A DNA stretch of 64,000 nt from Gallionella sp. (GTDB lineage Bacteria; Pseudomonadota; Gammaproteobacteria; Burkholderiales; Gallionellaceae): contig JAUSMR010000097.1 in NCBI GenBank assembly GCA_030645955.1, positions 62,001 to 126,000 on the forward strand, given 5' to 3'. Made by a program: the position numbers and the translations under genes. Positions within the stretch are counted from its first letter, which is position 1, and each line of letters begins with the position of its first letter. The notes below the pieces were generated by a model that searched no databases, was not told where the DNA came from, and was given only the letters and a program-made list of their open reading frames with translations. Positions 51,284 to 59,805 of the stretch are shown piece by piece.

Positions 51284-53998
51284 TTATTTTTCGTCCCATC
51301 GACGCAGTACCGCCTTTTCTATTTCCACTGCCACAAACAGCACAACCCCGAACAGCAGGATGCGCCACCACGCCACGGCATCGATGGCGGCGGTGCCGAA
51401 CAGTTGCTGGAACAGCGGGGCGTAGGTGAACAGCGCTTGCAGCACCACCACAGCGAAGATCGAGATGAGCACCGGGCGCGATTCGGTGAAACTGCGCAGG
51501 CCGTGAGACGGCGCGAGCAGGAAGCGGCAATTGAACAGGTAGAAGATTTCGCCCATCACCAGCGCGTTTACCGCCATCGTGCGCGCCACCTCAATGTTCT
51601 CGCCGCGCGCCTGCTCCCAGAGGAAAAAGCCCAGCGCGCCGACCACCATCAGGCAGGACACAAAAAACACACGCCATAACAGGAAAGCATTGAGCAACGG
51701 TTCTGCCGGGTCGCGCGGCGGACGATGCATCACGCTCACCTCGGAGGGTTCGAAGGCCAGCGCAAGCGACAGCGTGACGGCAGTGACCATGTTCACCCAC
51801 AGGATTTGCACCGGCGTGATCGGCAAGGTCAGGCCCAAGAAGATTGCCGCGACGATCACTGCCGCTTCGCCGCCGTTGGTGGGCAGGATGAACACGATGG
51901 ATTTTTTCAGGTTGTCATAAACGGTGCGCCCTTCTTCCACCGCCGCATCGATCGAGGCGAAATTGTCGTCGGCCAGCACCATCCCGGCCGCCTCGCGCGC
52001 CGCCTCGGTGCCTTTCTTGCCCATCGCCACGCCGACGTCGGCGCGCTTCAGTGCGGGCGCATCGTTGACGCCGTCGCCGGTCATTGCCACCACCTCGCCG
52101 TTGGCCTGCAACGCCTGTACCAGGCTGAGCTTGTGTTCCGGGCTGGCGCGGGCAAAGATATCGGCCCTGGTTACCGCAATGCGCAGGGCGGCCTCATCCA
52201 TTTGTTCGATTTCCGCTCCGGTCAGCGCACCGTCCGCCGTCAGGCCGAAGCGCGCGCCGATGGCGCACGCGGTGTCGAGATGGTCGCCGGTAATCATCTT
52301 CACACCGATGCCTGCCGCACGGCAGCGCGCCACGGCGCGGATTGCCTCATCGCGCGGCGGGTCGGCGATGGCAAAAATGCCGAGCAGCGCGAAGCCGCTG
52401 CGCACATCGTCAAAATCGAGGCTGCGCTGTTCGTTTACCGTGGGGCGCATGGCCACCGCGAGCAGCCGGAAGCCCTGCTGCGCCGCGTCCAGCATTGCCT
52501 GCTGCCAGTAGGCATGACGCAGCGGCCGGTCCTCGCCGTCGGCGCGCTCGGCGTCGCATACTTCCATGACCCGCTCCGGCGCGCCCTTGAGGAAGATGAA
52601 GCCGTGTCCTTCCAGGTCATGGTGCAGCGTGGCCATGAAACGGTGCTGAGATTCAAACGGGATCAGGTCGGTGCGGCGCAGCGCCTCGCGCTCAAAGGCG
52701 AGATCGAGGCCGGTCTTGGCCGCCAGCGTGAGCAGCGCGCCTTCGGTGGGATCGCCCCCCAGCTTCCATTCGTTGCCGCTACGATGCAGTTCCGCGTCGT
52801 TGCACAGCAACGCGGCACGCCCCAGCTCGGCCAGTTCCGGGTAGTCTTCGACAAACACTTCACGTCCGGCGATGGAAAACCCGCCATGCGGCGCATAACC
52901 GCTGCCGCTGACTTCGAATATGCGTCCGGCAGCGATCAGGCGCTGCACGGTCATTTCGTTTTTGGTCAGCGTGCCGGTCTTGTCCGAGCAGATCACCGTC
53001 ACCGAACCGAGCGTCTCCACCGCCGGAAGCCGCCGGATGATAGCGTTGCGCCGCGCCATGCGCTGCACGCCGATGGCCAGCGTGATGGTCATGATCGCCG
53101 GCAACCCTTCCGGGATTGCAGCCACGGCTATGCCGACTGCGGCAAAGAACATTTCCGGCCAGCCGTAGCCGCGCACCCACACGCCGAAGAAAAAAGTCAG
53201 TGCGGCCAGCGTCAGGATGACGGCGGTCAGCTGCTGGCCGAAGCGCGTCATCTGCCGTAGCAGCGGCGTTTCCAGGCTGGTCACAGCGGCGATCAGGCCG
53301 CTGATGCGGCCGATTTCAGTCGCCGCGCCGGTGGCAACCACCACGCCGCGCGCCTGCCCAAACACCACCAGCGTGCCGGAATAAGCCATGCAACTGCGGT
53401 CGCCGATCACGGCATGCGCATCCACCGCAGCGATATCCTTTTCCACCGGCTCGGATTCGCCGGTCAGCGCGGCCTCCTCGACGCGCAGTTGGCGCGTTTC
53501 GATCAGGCGCAGATCGGCGGGGACTTTGTCGCCCGAAGACAGCAGCACCATGTCGCCGGATACTAATTGTTCAGCCGGAATCTCGCGCCGCTGCCCGTCG
53601 CGCAGCACCGTCGCATTCAGCGACAGCATGTTGCGGATGGCATCCAGCGCGCGTTCCGCCTTGCCTTCCTGGATCACGCCGATGATGGCGTTGATCAGCA
53701 CCACGCCGGCGATCACGCTGCAGTCCACCCAGTGGTCGAGCAGTGCGGTGATCAACGCGGAGACCAGCAACACATAGATCAGCACGTTGTGAAACTGGCG
53801 CGCAAAGTGCATCGGCAAACTATCGCGCCTGGCGGCAGGCAGGCGGTTCGGGCCGTATTGCTGCAAACGTTGCGCCGCTTCGGCCTGCGATAGTCCGGCA
53901 TGATCAGCAGCCAGCACGCGTAGCGTTTCATGTACTGGCAGGCTGTGCCAATCGGGCGTGTGTTCAGCGTGCGCTATGTGGTCAACTGGATTGGTCAT
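51284..53998 (-). CDS. P-type cation-transporting ATPase (Ca2+/Na+,K+-type IIA-like)
   Basis: The 904-residue pump has the cation ATPase N-terminal domain (WHSLPVHETLRVLAADHAGL), the actuator loop TGESEPVEKD, the helix-4 motif IPEGLPAIMTI, phosphorylation site DKTGTLTKNE near residue 337, and the hinge TGDGVNDAPALKRADVGVAM. The C-terminal cation ATPase domain has about six helices. PEGL in helix 4 places it with type II pumps; Ca2+ or Mn2+ is likely but not certain. An AAGGGCG ribosome site precedes the start. Confidence 0.93.
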   Translation of the reverse strand: MTNPVDHIAHAEHTPDWHSLPVHETLRVLAADHAGLSQAEAAQRLQQYGPNRLPAARRDSLPMHFARQFHNVLIYVLLVSALITALLDHWVDCSVIAGVVLINAIIGVIQEGKAERALDAIRNMLSLNATVLRDGQRREIPAEQLVSGDMVLLSSGDKVPADLRLIETRQLRVEEAALTGESEPVEKDIAAVDAHAVIGDRSCMAYSGTLVVFGQARGVVVATGAATEIGRISGLIAAVTSLETPLLRQMTRFGQQLTAVILTLAALTFFFGVWVRGYGWPEMFFAAVGIAVAAIPEGLPAIMTITLAIGVQRMARRNAIIRRLPAVETLGSVTVICSDKTGTLTKNEMTVQRLIAAGRIFEVSGSGYAPHGGFSIAGREVFVEDYPELAELGRAALLCNDAELHRSGNEWKLGGDPTEGALLTLAAKTGLDLAFEREALRRTDLIPFESQHRFMATLHHDLEGHGFIFLKGAPERVMEVCDAERADGEDRPLRHAYWQQAMLDAAQQGFRLLAVAMRPTVNEQRSLDFDDVRSGFALLGIFAIADPPRDEAIRAVARCRAAGIGVKMITGDHLDTACAIGARFGLTADGALTGAEIEQMDEAALRIAVTRADIFARASPEHKLSLVQALQANGEVVAMTGDGVNDAPALKRADVGVAMGKKGTEAAREAAGMVLADDNFASIDAAVEEGRTVYDNLKKSIVFILPTNGGEAAVIVAAIFLGLTLPITPVQILWVNMVTAVTLSLALAFEPSEVSVMHRPPRDPAEPLLNAFLLWRVFFVSCLMVVGALGFFLWEQARGENIEVARTMAVNALVMGEIFYLFNCRFLLAPSHGLRSFTESRPVLISIFAVVVLQALFTYAPLFQQLFGTAAIDAVAWWRILLFGVVLFVAVEIEKAVLRRWDEK

Positions 53999-54354
53999 TT
54001 GCGCCCTTATTCAGATTGGGGTTAAAAACGACAAAATTTTGCCGGATGTGGGAGCGGCTTTTAACAAGTCAGGCAATCCACTACCCGACAAGTCGGGTGT
54101 GGAATTGTCACAGCCGTGAAACAAAGATATATCGCGGCTAAAGCCGTTTACACAATTAATGCTGCTGGTTGCCTCGGTGATTGAAATCCTAGATAATTTG
54201 CCATTGTTGAATTGGTTAGTATGTCCAACGTGGTCAGGCCGCATATTCGGACTCTACAGATAAAAAATCAAGATGTTAGATAAAAGATCAGACATCTTTG
54301 AATTAGCTTCTTCCAGCCACCGCTTTTCAATTTCAGAGCCGATTCCATATCCAC
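53999..54354. other. Intergenic region with nested palindromes
   Basis: This divergent gap between the ATPase and the GT9 gene has no gene. It contains an imperfect palindrome at 54074-54107 (CAATCCACTACCCGAC with GTCGGGTGTGGAATTG) and, around it, GTGGGAGCGGCTTTT (54048 onward) and the hairpin CGGCTAAAGCCG (54135-54146), which resemble parts of a REP-type element. Confidence 0.65.
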
Positions 54355-55572
54355 ATGAATCTCAAATTTCAGCGCGCGGTTGATCGTTATGCAGGCGTAC
54401 CGATTTGCGCGCTGCTCTCCCTGATGGATCGCATTCGCGGCAAAGCTACTGTCAGCGCGCCGCCGCGCAAAATCCTGGTCATCCTGCTTTCCGAGATGGG
54501 CAGCCTGGTGCTCGCGCATCCGATGTTTGCCAGGCTGAAGCAGCGTTATCCGGAGGCTTCCATACATGTCCTGCTGTTTGCCAAGAACCGCGAAGTGCTG
54601 GATCTGCTCGGCGTGATCCCCGAAGAAAACGTGCTGACGCTGGATGATGGTTCGCTGGATGGTCTGGCGGGGGACAGCATCAGGGCCATCCGCACGCTGC
54701 GCGCGCTCGGGATCGATGCGGTGATCGACTGTGAGTTGTTCGCGCGCATCAGCAGCATCTTTTCCTGGCTCTCCGGCGCGCGGCTGCGCGTGGGCTTTCA
54801 TCGCCATACCCAGGAAGGCCTGTACCGCGGCTCGTTCATCAATCGCCCGGTGATGTACAACCCGTACCGGCATTTGTCGCACCAGTTCCTGACGATGGTC
54901 GAGGCGCTTGAGTCCGTCTCGATGCCGCCCGTCAAGTTCATTCCCGAACCCGATCCCTGCCAGCCCCCGGTTTTGGCTTTTGCACCGCAGGAGCGGGAAC
55001 AGGTCGCCGCGCAACTGCACAGTGACTTCCCCGCGATCAAGGATAAAAAACTGGTGCTGATCTACCCGAGCGGCGGCATTTTGCCGATACGCGCCTGGCC
55101 GCTGGAGAGTTATTGCCAGCTAAGCAAAACCTTCCTGGACGAGGGTTATGCTGTGGCGATCATCGGCCTCAAGGGGGATCAGCCGCTGGCGCAAATCATC
55201 GTTGATTATTGCCGGAGTTCCTGCTGCATCAACCTGGCCGGCTATACCAAATCGGTGCGGCAACTATTGGCGCTGTTTCACCGCGCCTCATTGCTCGTGA
55301 CTAACGATGGCGGTCCCGGACAATTCGCCGCGCTCACGCCGCTGCCCACGATCACTTTTTTCGGCCCCGAAACGCCGCAGTTATACCAGCCGCTGGGGAC
55401 GAACGGATACTGTTTTCACCTGTCATTGCCCTGTTCGCCGTGCCTTACCGCCTATAACCACCGCAGCTCTCCTTGCGATGGCGACAACCAATGCCTGAAG
55501 CAAATCACGGTCGGCCAGGTGCTGGCAAAAGCCCATGAGATGCTGGGTGCCCCGGATCGGAAGCCCGCATGA
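54355..55572 (+). CDS. Heptosyltransferase-like glycosyltransferase (GT9)
   Basis: The 405-residue GT9-fold protein has the N-terminal PRKILVILLSEMGSLVLAHPMF motif (heptosyltransferase type, but with EMG in place of the usual LGD) and the C-terminal donor site TNDGGPGQFAALTPLPTITF. A conserved Cys-rich end (CSPCLTAYNHRSSPC) is seen in relatives of RfaF/WaaQ. It is the first gene of a five-gene run; its stop overlaps gtrA-like by 4 bases. Acceptor unknown. Confidence 0.8.
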   Translation: MNLKFQRAVDRYAGVPICALLSLMDRIRGKATVSAPPRKILVILLSEMGSLVLAHPMFARLKQRYPEASIHVLLFAKNREVLDLLGVIPEENVLTLDDGSLDGLAGDSIRAIRTLRALGIDAVIDCELFARISSIFSWLSGARLRVGFHRHTQEGLYRGSFINRPVMYNPYRHLSHQFLTMVEALESVSMPPVKFIPEPDPCQPPVLAFAPQEREQVAAQLHSDFPAIKDKKLVLIYPSGGILPIRAWPLESYCQLSKTFLDEGYAVAIIGLKGDQPLAQIIVDYCRSSCCINLAGYTKSVRQLLALFHRASLLVTNDGGPGQFAALTPLPTITFFGPETPQLYQPLGTNGYCFHLSLPCSPCLTAYNHRSSPCDGDNQCLKQITVGQVLAKAHEMLGAPDRKPA

Positions 55573-56096
55573 AGCTGCTGGCAAAACTTGCCGCGCACCC
55601 GCTGCCGGCCTGGTTCTTTAAAAAGCGCTTCATCAGATTCGGAACGGTTGGCGCTTCAGGCATCGTGGTCAACCTGGGCGTGCTGTACCTTTGCCAGGAA
55701 TTACTGTTCGTCGCGATCAGTTCCCCGGACATGCGCCTCAACGTATCGCTGGCAACCGCGATCTTCTTTGCGACCGTAAACAACTTCTACTGGAACCGCC
55801 GCTGGACCTGGAGCGACCGCACTCATCGCCCCGACAAACACCTGATCCTGCATTTCGGCCAGTACGCGCTGGCGTGCTGGGTCGGCATCGTAATGCAGGT
55901 GATCCTGACCAAGCTGTTCGTGGTCTTCATGCATTACCTGATCGCCAACGCGCTGGCCATCGTGCTGGCCAGCGTGTTCAATTTCCTGGTGAACAATTTC
56001 TGGACGTTCCGCAGCCACAAACCGGTTGAAGAAATTGCGCTGCCCAACATACCCGAGATTGAGCCGGATATTGAAAATGACACTGGCGGCAAATGA
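55569..56096 (+). CDS. GtrA-like membrane protein
   Basis: The 175-residue protein has four membrane helices and the family segments RFGTVGASGIVVNLGVLYLC and FNFLVNNFWTF. GtrA proteins are proposed to flip undecaprenyl-phosphate-linked sugars across the membrane. It overlaps both neighbours by ATGA and precedes a GT39-type enzyme that would use such a lipid-linked donor. Confidence 0.88.
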   Translation: MKLLAKLAAHPLPAWFFKKRFIRFGTVGASGIVVNLGVLYLCQELLFVAISSPDMRLNVSLATAIFFATVNNFYWNRRWTWSDRTHRPDKHLILHFGQYALACWVGIVMQVILTKLFVVFMHYLIANALAIVLASVFNFLVNNFWTFRSHKPVEEIALPNIPEIEPDIENDTGGK

Positions 56097-57841
56097 AATC
56101 AACTAAATCCCGTTTGTGTCTGGCATGGTATGTATTGGCCTGCCTGCTGGCGGTGTTCACGTATTTCTACGGTCTCGACAGCCAGCATATCCCGAAGAAC
56201 AGCGACGAATATCCGTACGAGCACATCACCCGGTTGACCGCCGCCAGTGGCGAATTGCTGCCGCTGCAGTCGCAGATGGAAAACATGCGCAACACCAAGC
56301 CGCCGCTGCTGTTCTGGCAGGGCATCGTCTCGACCGGCTGGGGTAAGAACTGGACGTTATGGAATCTGCGCTACCCGAGCGTCATCTACACTTTGCTGAC
56401 GGCGGCGATGCTGTTCGCGCTCGGCTGGAAATTGTCGAAGTCCCCGGAGATTTCCAATCGAGCCGAGACAGGCTTTGTCGCCGCGCTGACCTTCCTGGCT
56501 TTTTTCACCACGTACCGTTTTGGCCGCCCGTTCCTGACCAATCCGCCCGAGGTGTTCTGGATCTTCCTGCCGTTCTTCGTGCTGCTGTACTGGCGGCAGG
56601 CATTCGCATCGCGCTTTGCCGTTCCGCTGTTGCTCGGCATAGCTATCGGCATCGGCTTTCTGTACAAGTCGTTTGCCCTGGGCCTGCCGGTGACACTCGG
56701 TCTGGCTGGGTGGTATCTGCATCGGCGCCAGTATCGCGTGATGGATTTTCTCCGGCTGGACGCGCTGAAGGTTGCGCTTGCGGTTGCGGTTGCGGTTGCC
56801 GTGTTTGCGATGTGGTTCGCGCTGGACCCCGATCCGCGGGCGGTGTGGAAGGAATTTGTCGTCGGCGAGAACGTGGGCAAGTTCGACCCGCACGGCCCGA
56901 GTTATCTGGAAAAGCTGCTCTGGGGCGGCTCCAGCCTCTGGAGCTATGCCTTTGCTTTCCTGACCAACGCGGGCTTGCTGACTTTTCAGGTAATCGCGAT
57001 GTTTTTCGTTGTTTACCGGCGGCGCGCGCAGTTGAGCAACGATGAGAAGCTGCTGCTGATCTGGATCGCCGCGATGTTCCTGAGTTTCTGTCTGCCCAGC
57101 CAACGTTCGGGCCGCTACCTGCTGGCGGCGATGCCGGCCGTGGCGCTGCTGTGCGCGCTGAACTGGCAGCAGATCGGCCGCAAGGCGTTCATCGCTACCC
57201 TGGTATTGGCAGGCGCGTTCATCGCGGGGGTGGCTTATCTGGCCGTGCGCCTGCAAGCCGAAATGACCGATGTACAGTTGTATCCCCCGGCGCTCTGGTT
57301 GTTGCCGGCGGTCACTATATTATTGCTGGTGCTTGCCGTCTTTGTGCCCGGCTTTACACGGCACGCGGTCAACGTGGTCATTCTGCTGGCGATGCTGTGC
57401 TTCGCCGCTTTTGTGCGCCCCTTCGACGGGTCATTGGGAAATTTCAGCGCTGACGCGCAGCGCTACGCCAGCGGCAAGGATGTGTGGGTTCCGTGCAACT
57501 TCAGGGCCAAGGACGAAGGTCACCGGTTCGTTTTGCCGGGTGCGGAAATTCACGGTTACAGCGAAGACCAGAATCTCACCGCGAACGAGCTGGCCGGGCG
57601 CTACCCGCTGTTTACGTTGCGGCTGCCGTTGAGCGTTGAAGATCAAAACGACGGCTGCGCAGAATGCAAGGTCATCGGCCAGCGCCTGGACATTCGTGGC
57701 CGCTTTGGCGATGAAGAAATCAAACAGATGATTCTGGAGGGCAAAGTGTTCCAGACTCTTTTCATCAGGGAAGTGTTGCTGGAAGCTCCCGCAGGCGAAA
57801 AAGTCGTGCCGCCGCAGACTCTCGCCCAGACGTGCCGATGA
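56093..57841 (+). CDS. ArnT/GT39-like polyprenyl-phosphate glycosyltransferase
   Basis: The 582-residue membrane protein has about 11 helices. The first periplasmic loop holds the acidic motif KNSDEYPYEH and the later MRNTKPPLLFWQGI, which recalls ArnT and protein mannosyltransferase-type enzymes. It would transfer a sugar from an undecaprenyl-phosphate carrier to an acceptor in the periplasm. It follows the GtrA gene, which supports a lipid-linked donor. Confidence 0.87.
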   Translation: MKSTKSRLCLAWYVLACLLAVFTYFYGLDSQHIPKNSDEYPYEHITRLTAASGELLPLQSQMENMRNTKPPLLFWQGIVSTGWGKNWTLWNLRYPSVIYTLLTAAMLFALGWKLSKSPEISNRAETGFVAALTFLAFFTTYRFGRPFLTNPPEVFWIFLPFFVLLYWRQAFASRFAVPLLLGIAIGIGFLYKSFALGLPVTLGLAGWYLHRRQYRVMDFLRLDALKVALAVAVAVAVFAMWFALDPDPRAVWKEFVVGENVGKFDPHGPSYLEKLLWGGSSLWSYAFAFLTNAGLLTFQVIAMFFVVYRRRAQLSNDEKLLLIWIAAMFLSFCLPSQRSGRYLLAAMPAVALLCALNWQQIGRKAFIATLVLAGAFIAGVAYLAVRLQAEMTDVQLYPPALWLLPAVTILLLVLAVFVPGFTRHAVNVVILLAMLCFAAFVRPFDGSLGNFSADAQRYASGKDVWVPCNFRAKDEGHRFVLPGAEIHGYSEDQNLTANELAGRYPLFTLRLPLSVEDQNDGCAECKVIGQRLDIRGRFGDEEIKQMILEGKVFQTLFIREVLLEAPAGEKVVPPQTLAQTCR

Positions 57842-59142
57842 AAACTCTACGTACAGGTTCACGCCACGCGCTGATACTTTGCGTGGTGCTGGCCGCTTTT
57901 GCGGCGGCGTTGTACAAAGTTGCCGGACGACCATCCCCGGCAGCTTTTCAGATGCACGATGTTGCTGTACAAACAGGCGACTCAGCGCCCGATATCAGCA
58001 CCCACTTCGTCTCCACCACACACAACATTCATACCCATGCCGCGTCATTAGTCGAGCTGAATGATGGCCGCATCCGCGCCTTCTGGTTCGAAGGCAGCCG
58101 CGAGGGCGCGCAGGATGTGGAGATACGCAGCGCGGTGTTCGATCCGGCAAAAAACCGGTGGGGTATGGAAAGCAGCATCGCCAACCGCGAGGGCACACAG
58201 CGCTCGCTGCTGCGCTATGTGAAAAAACTCGGCAACCCCGTGGCGCAGCGCACTGCAGACGGCACGCTCTGGCTGTTTTATGTCACCGTCTCGCTGGGCG
58301 GCTGGGCGGGCAGCTCGGTCACGGCGATCACCTCAAAAGACGATGGCGTAACCTGGAGCCCGGCGCGGCGGCTGATCACTTCCCCGTTCACCAATATCAG
58401 CACGCTGGTCAAAGGCACGCCGTTTTTTTACAGCGATGGCAGCATCGGGCTGCCGGTCTACCACGAGTTCATCGGCAAATTCGGCGAGCTGCTGCGCATA
58501 TCCGGCAGCGGCGAAATCATTGACAAGCAGCGGCTCAGCTCCGGCAAATCCGCACTTCAACCGGTGATGCTGATAAAAAATCCGCAGCAGGCGACGGTGA
58601 TGATGCGCTATTCCGGCGCGAGTCCCAGACGGGTGATTGCTTCCACGACCGAAGATGCGGGGCAGCACTGGAGTACGCCCGCAAAGACAACGCTGGCTAA
58701 CCCGGATGCGGCGGTTACCGGCGCGGTGCTACCGGACGGGCGTATCCTGCTGGCGCTTAACGACACCGAAGAAGGCCGGGATGCACTGTCGCTGGCGATT
58801 TCAGGCGATGGCGCCGCCACGTGGAGAACCGTATATCAACTGGAAGACCAGCGCGGGCAAGGCACCGAACCGGCCAGCTTTGTGCAACTCGCCGCACAGT
58901 CGGCCACGGCGACCGAGACTGGTGTCACAGATGCAACGGCGTATGCAGAATCCGCCAAACGCATCAAATGCACGGCGGATGGCTGCGGATTCGAGTTCTC
59001 CTACCCCTACCTGATCCAGACGCGCAGCGGCGACTTCCATCTTGTCTACACGTGGAACCGAAGCTACATCAAGCATGTCATGTTCACGCGCGCCTGGCTG
59101 GATCAACACCTGGAAAAAACTGCCGATGCCAAACTTCACTGA
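57838..59142 (+). CDS. Sialidase-like BNR-repeat protein
   Basis: The 434-residue protein has an N-terminal membrane anchor or signal (about 10-28) and a beta-propeller fold with Asp-box-like motifs SKDDGVTWSP, TEDAGQHWSTP and ISGDGAATWRT. An N-terminal catalytic-type region HAASLVELNDGRIRAFWFEG is typical of sialidase-superfamily proteins. No clear FRIP motif was seen, so activity is uncertain. ATG at 57838 forms an ATGA overlap with the upstream gene. Confidence 0.8.
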   Translation: MKTLRTGSRHALILCVVLAAFAAALYKVAGRPSPAAFQMHDVAVQTGDSAPDISTHFVSTTHNIHTHAASLVELNDGRIRAFWFEGSREGAQDVEIRSAVFDPAKNRWGMESSIANREGTQRSLLRYVKKLGNPVAQRTADGTLWLFYVTVSLGGWAGSSVTAITSKDDGVTWSPARRLITSPFTNISTLVKGTPFFYSDGSIGLPVYHEFIGKFGELLRISGSGEIIDKQRLSSGKSALQPVMLIKNPQQATVMMRYSGASPRRVIASTTEDAGQHWSTPAKTTLANPDAAVTGAVLPDGRILLALNDTEEGRDALSLAISGDGAATWRTVYQLEDQRGQGTEPASFVQLAAQSATATETGVTDATAYAESAKRIKCTADGCGFEFSYPYLIQTRSGDFHLVYTWNRSYIKHVMFTRAWLDQHLEKTADAKLH

Positions 59143-59740
59143 CCTTACCGGACTGGCGAGTGTGGCCAGCGCGCTTGCGGCATCCTTGCTGCTGTTGCCG
59201 TGGACGAAGCGGCTCGCCAACCGCCATCGGGCATGGGCGACAGCAGCCGTATTTGTGATTGCGCTCATTCCGTTTAATGGCTTGCCGCTCGCCGCCAATG
59301 TGCGTGGTGCAACCGGAGACTTGAGCATCACCACGCTGGCGTTGTTGTGGTGCGCTTTATTAAGGCCATGGAGCGGATGCGGAGAACTTGATTCCAGACA
59401 TCGTCTCGCGCTGCTGGCGCTGATCGCGCTCGCTGCGGTGGCGCTATATCCGATGGCGCTGGGCTTCGGCGCATTCGACCCGTATCGCCTGGGCTACGGT
59501 AATTGGCTGTTCGTTGCCATGCTGATGCTGGCCGCTCTGGCGGCCTGGTTCTGGAAGTATTATTTGATCGCGCTGTGCATCGCGCTTGCTGCGCTCGCCT
59601 GGGCAGCCGGCTGGTACGAGTCCGTCAACCTGTGGGATTATCTGCTCGACCCGTTCGTGGCGATCTACGCGCTCTCCGTGCTCATGATTCATGCAGTGAA
59701 AACTCTGGTGAAACCACAGCGTGACAGGCCTGCTCCGTAG
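59126..59740 (+). CDS. Hypothetical membrane protein
   Basis: The 204-residue protein is very hydrophobic, with about six predicted helices, and overlaps the 3' end of the sialidase-like gene by 17 bases. The ATG at 59126 was chosen because the upstream frame is polar and lies inside the preceding gene. I do not recognise the family. Its place in the run suggests an accessory part of the same glycan system. Confidence 0.65.
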   Translation: MPNFTDLTGLASVASALAASLLLLPWTKRLANRHRAWATAAVFVIALIPFNGLPLAANVRGATGDLSITTLALLWCALLRPWSGCGELDSRHRLALLALIALAAVALYPMALGFGAFDPYRLGYGNWLFVAMLMLAALAAWFWKYYLIALCIALAALAWAAGWYESVNLWDYLLDPFVAIYALSVLMIHAVKTLVKPQRDRPAP

Positions 59741-59805
59741 GGCGGGTTACACCCGCCATTGAATTTCGTGCTTGATGCTAAAACGGCGGGTGTAACCCGC
59801 CCTAC
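59737..59805. repeat. Palindromic repeat with perfect 21-bp arms
   Basis: GTAGGGCGGGTTACACCCGC... (59737-59757) and its complement at 59785-59805 are identical over 21 bases, with a 27-base spacer. The right arm overlaps the end of the convergent kinase gene (stop at 59802). It resembles widespread GTAGGGCGGGT repeats and may also serve as a terminator for both flanking genes. Confidence 0.9.
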
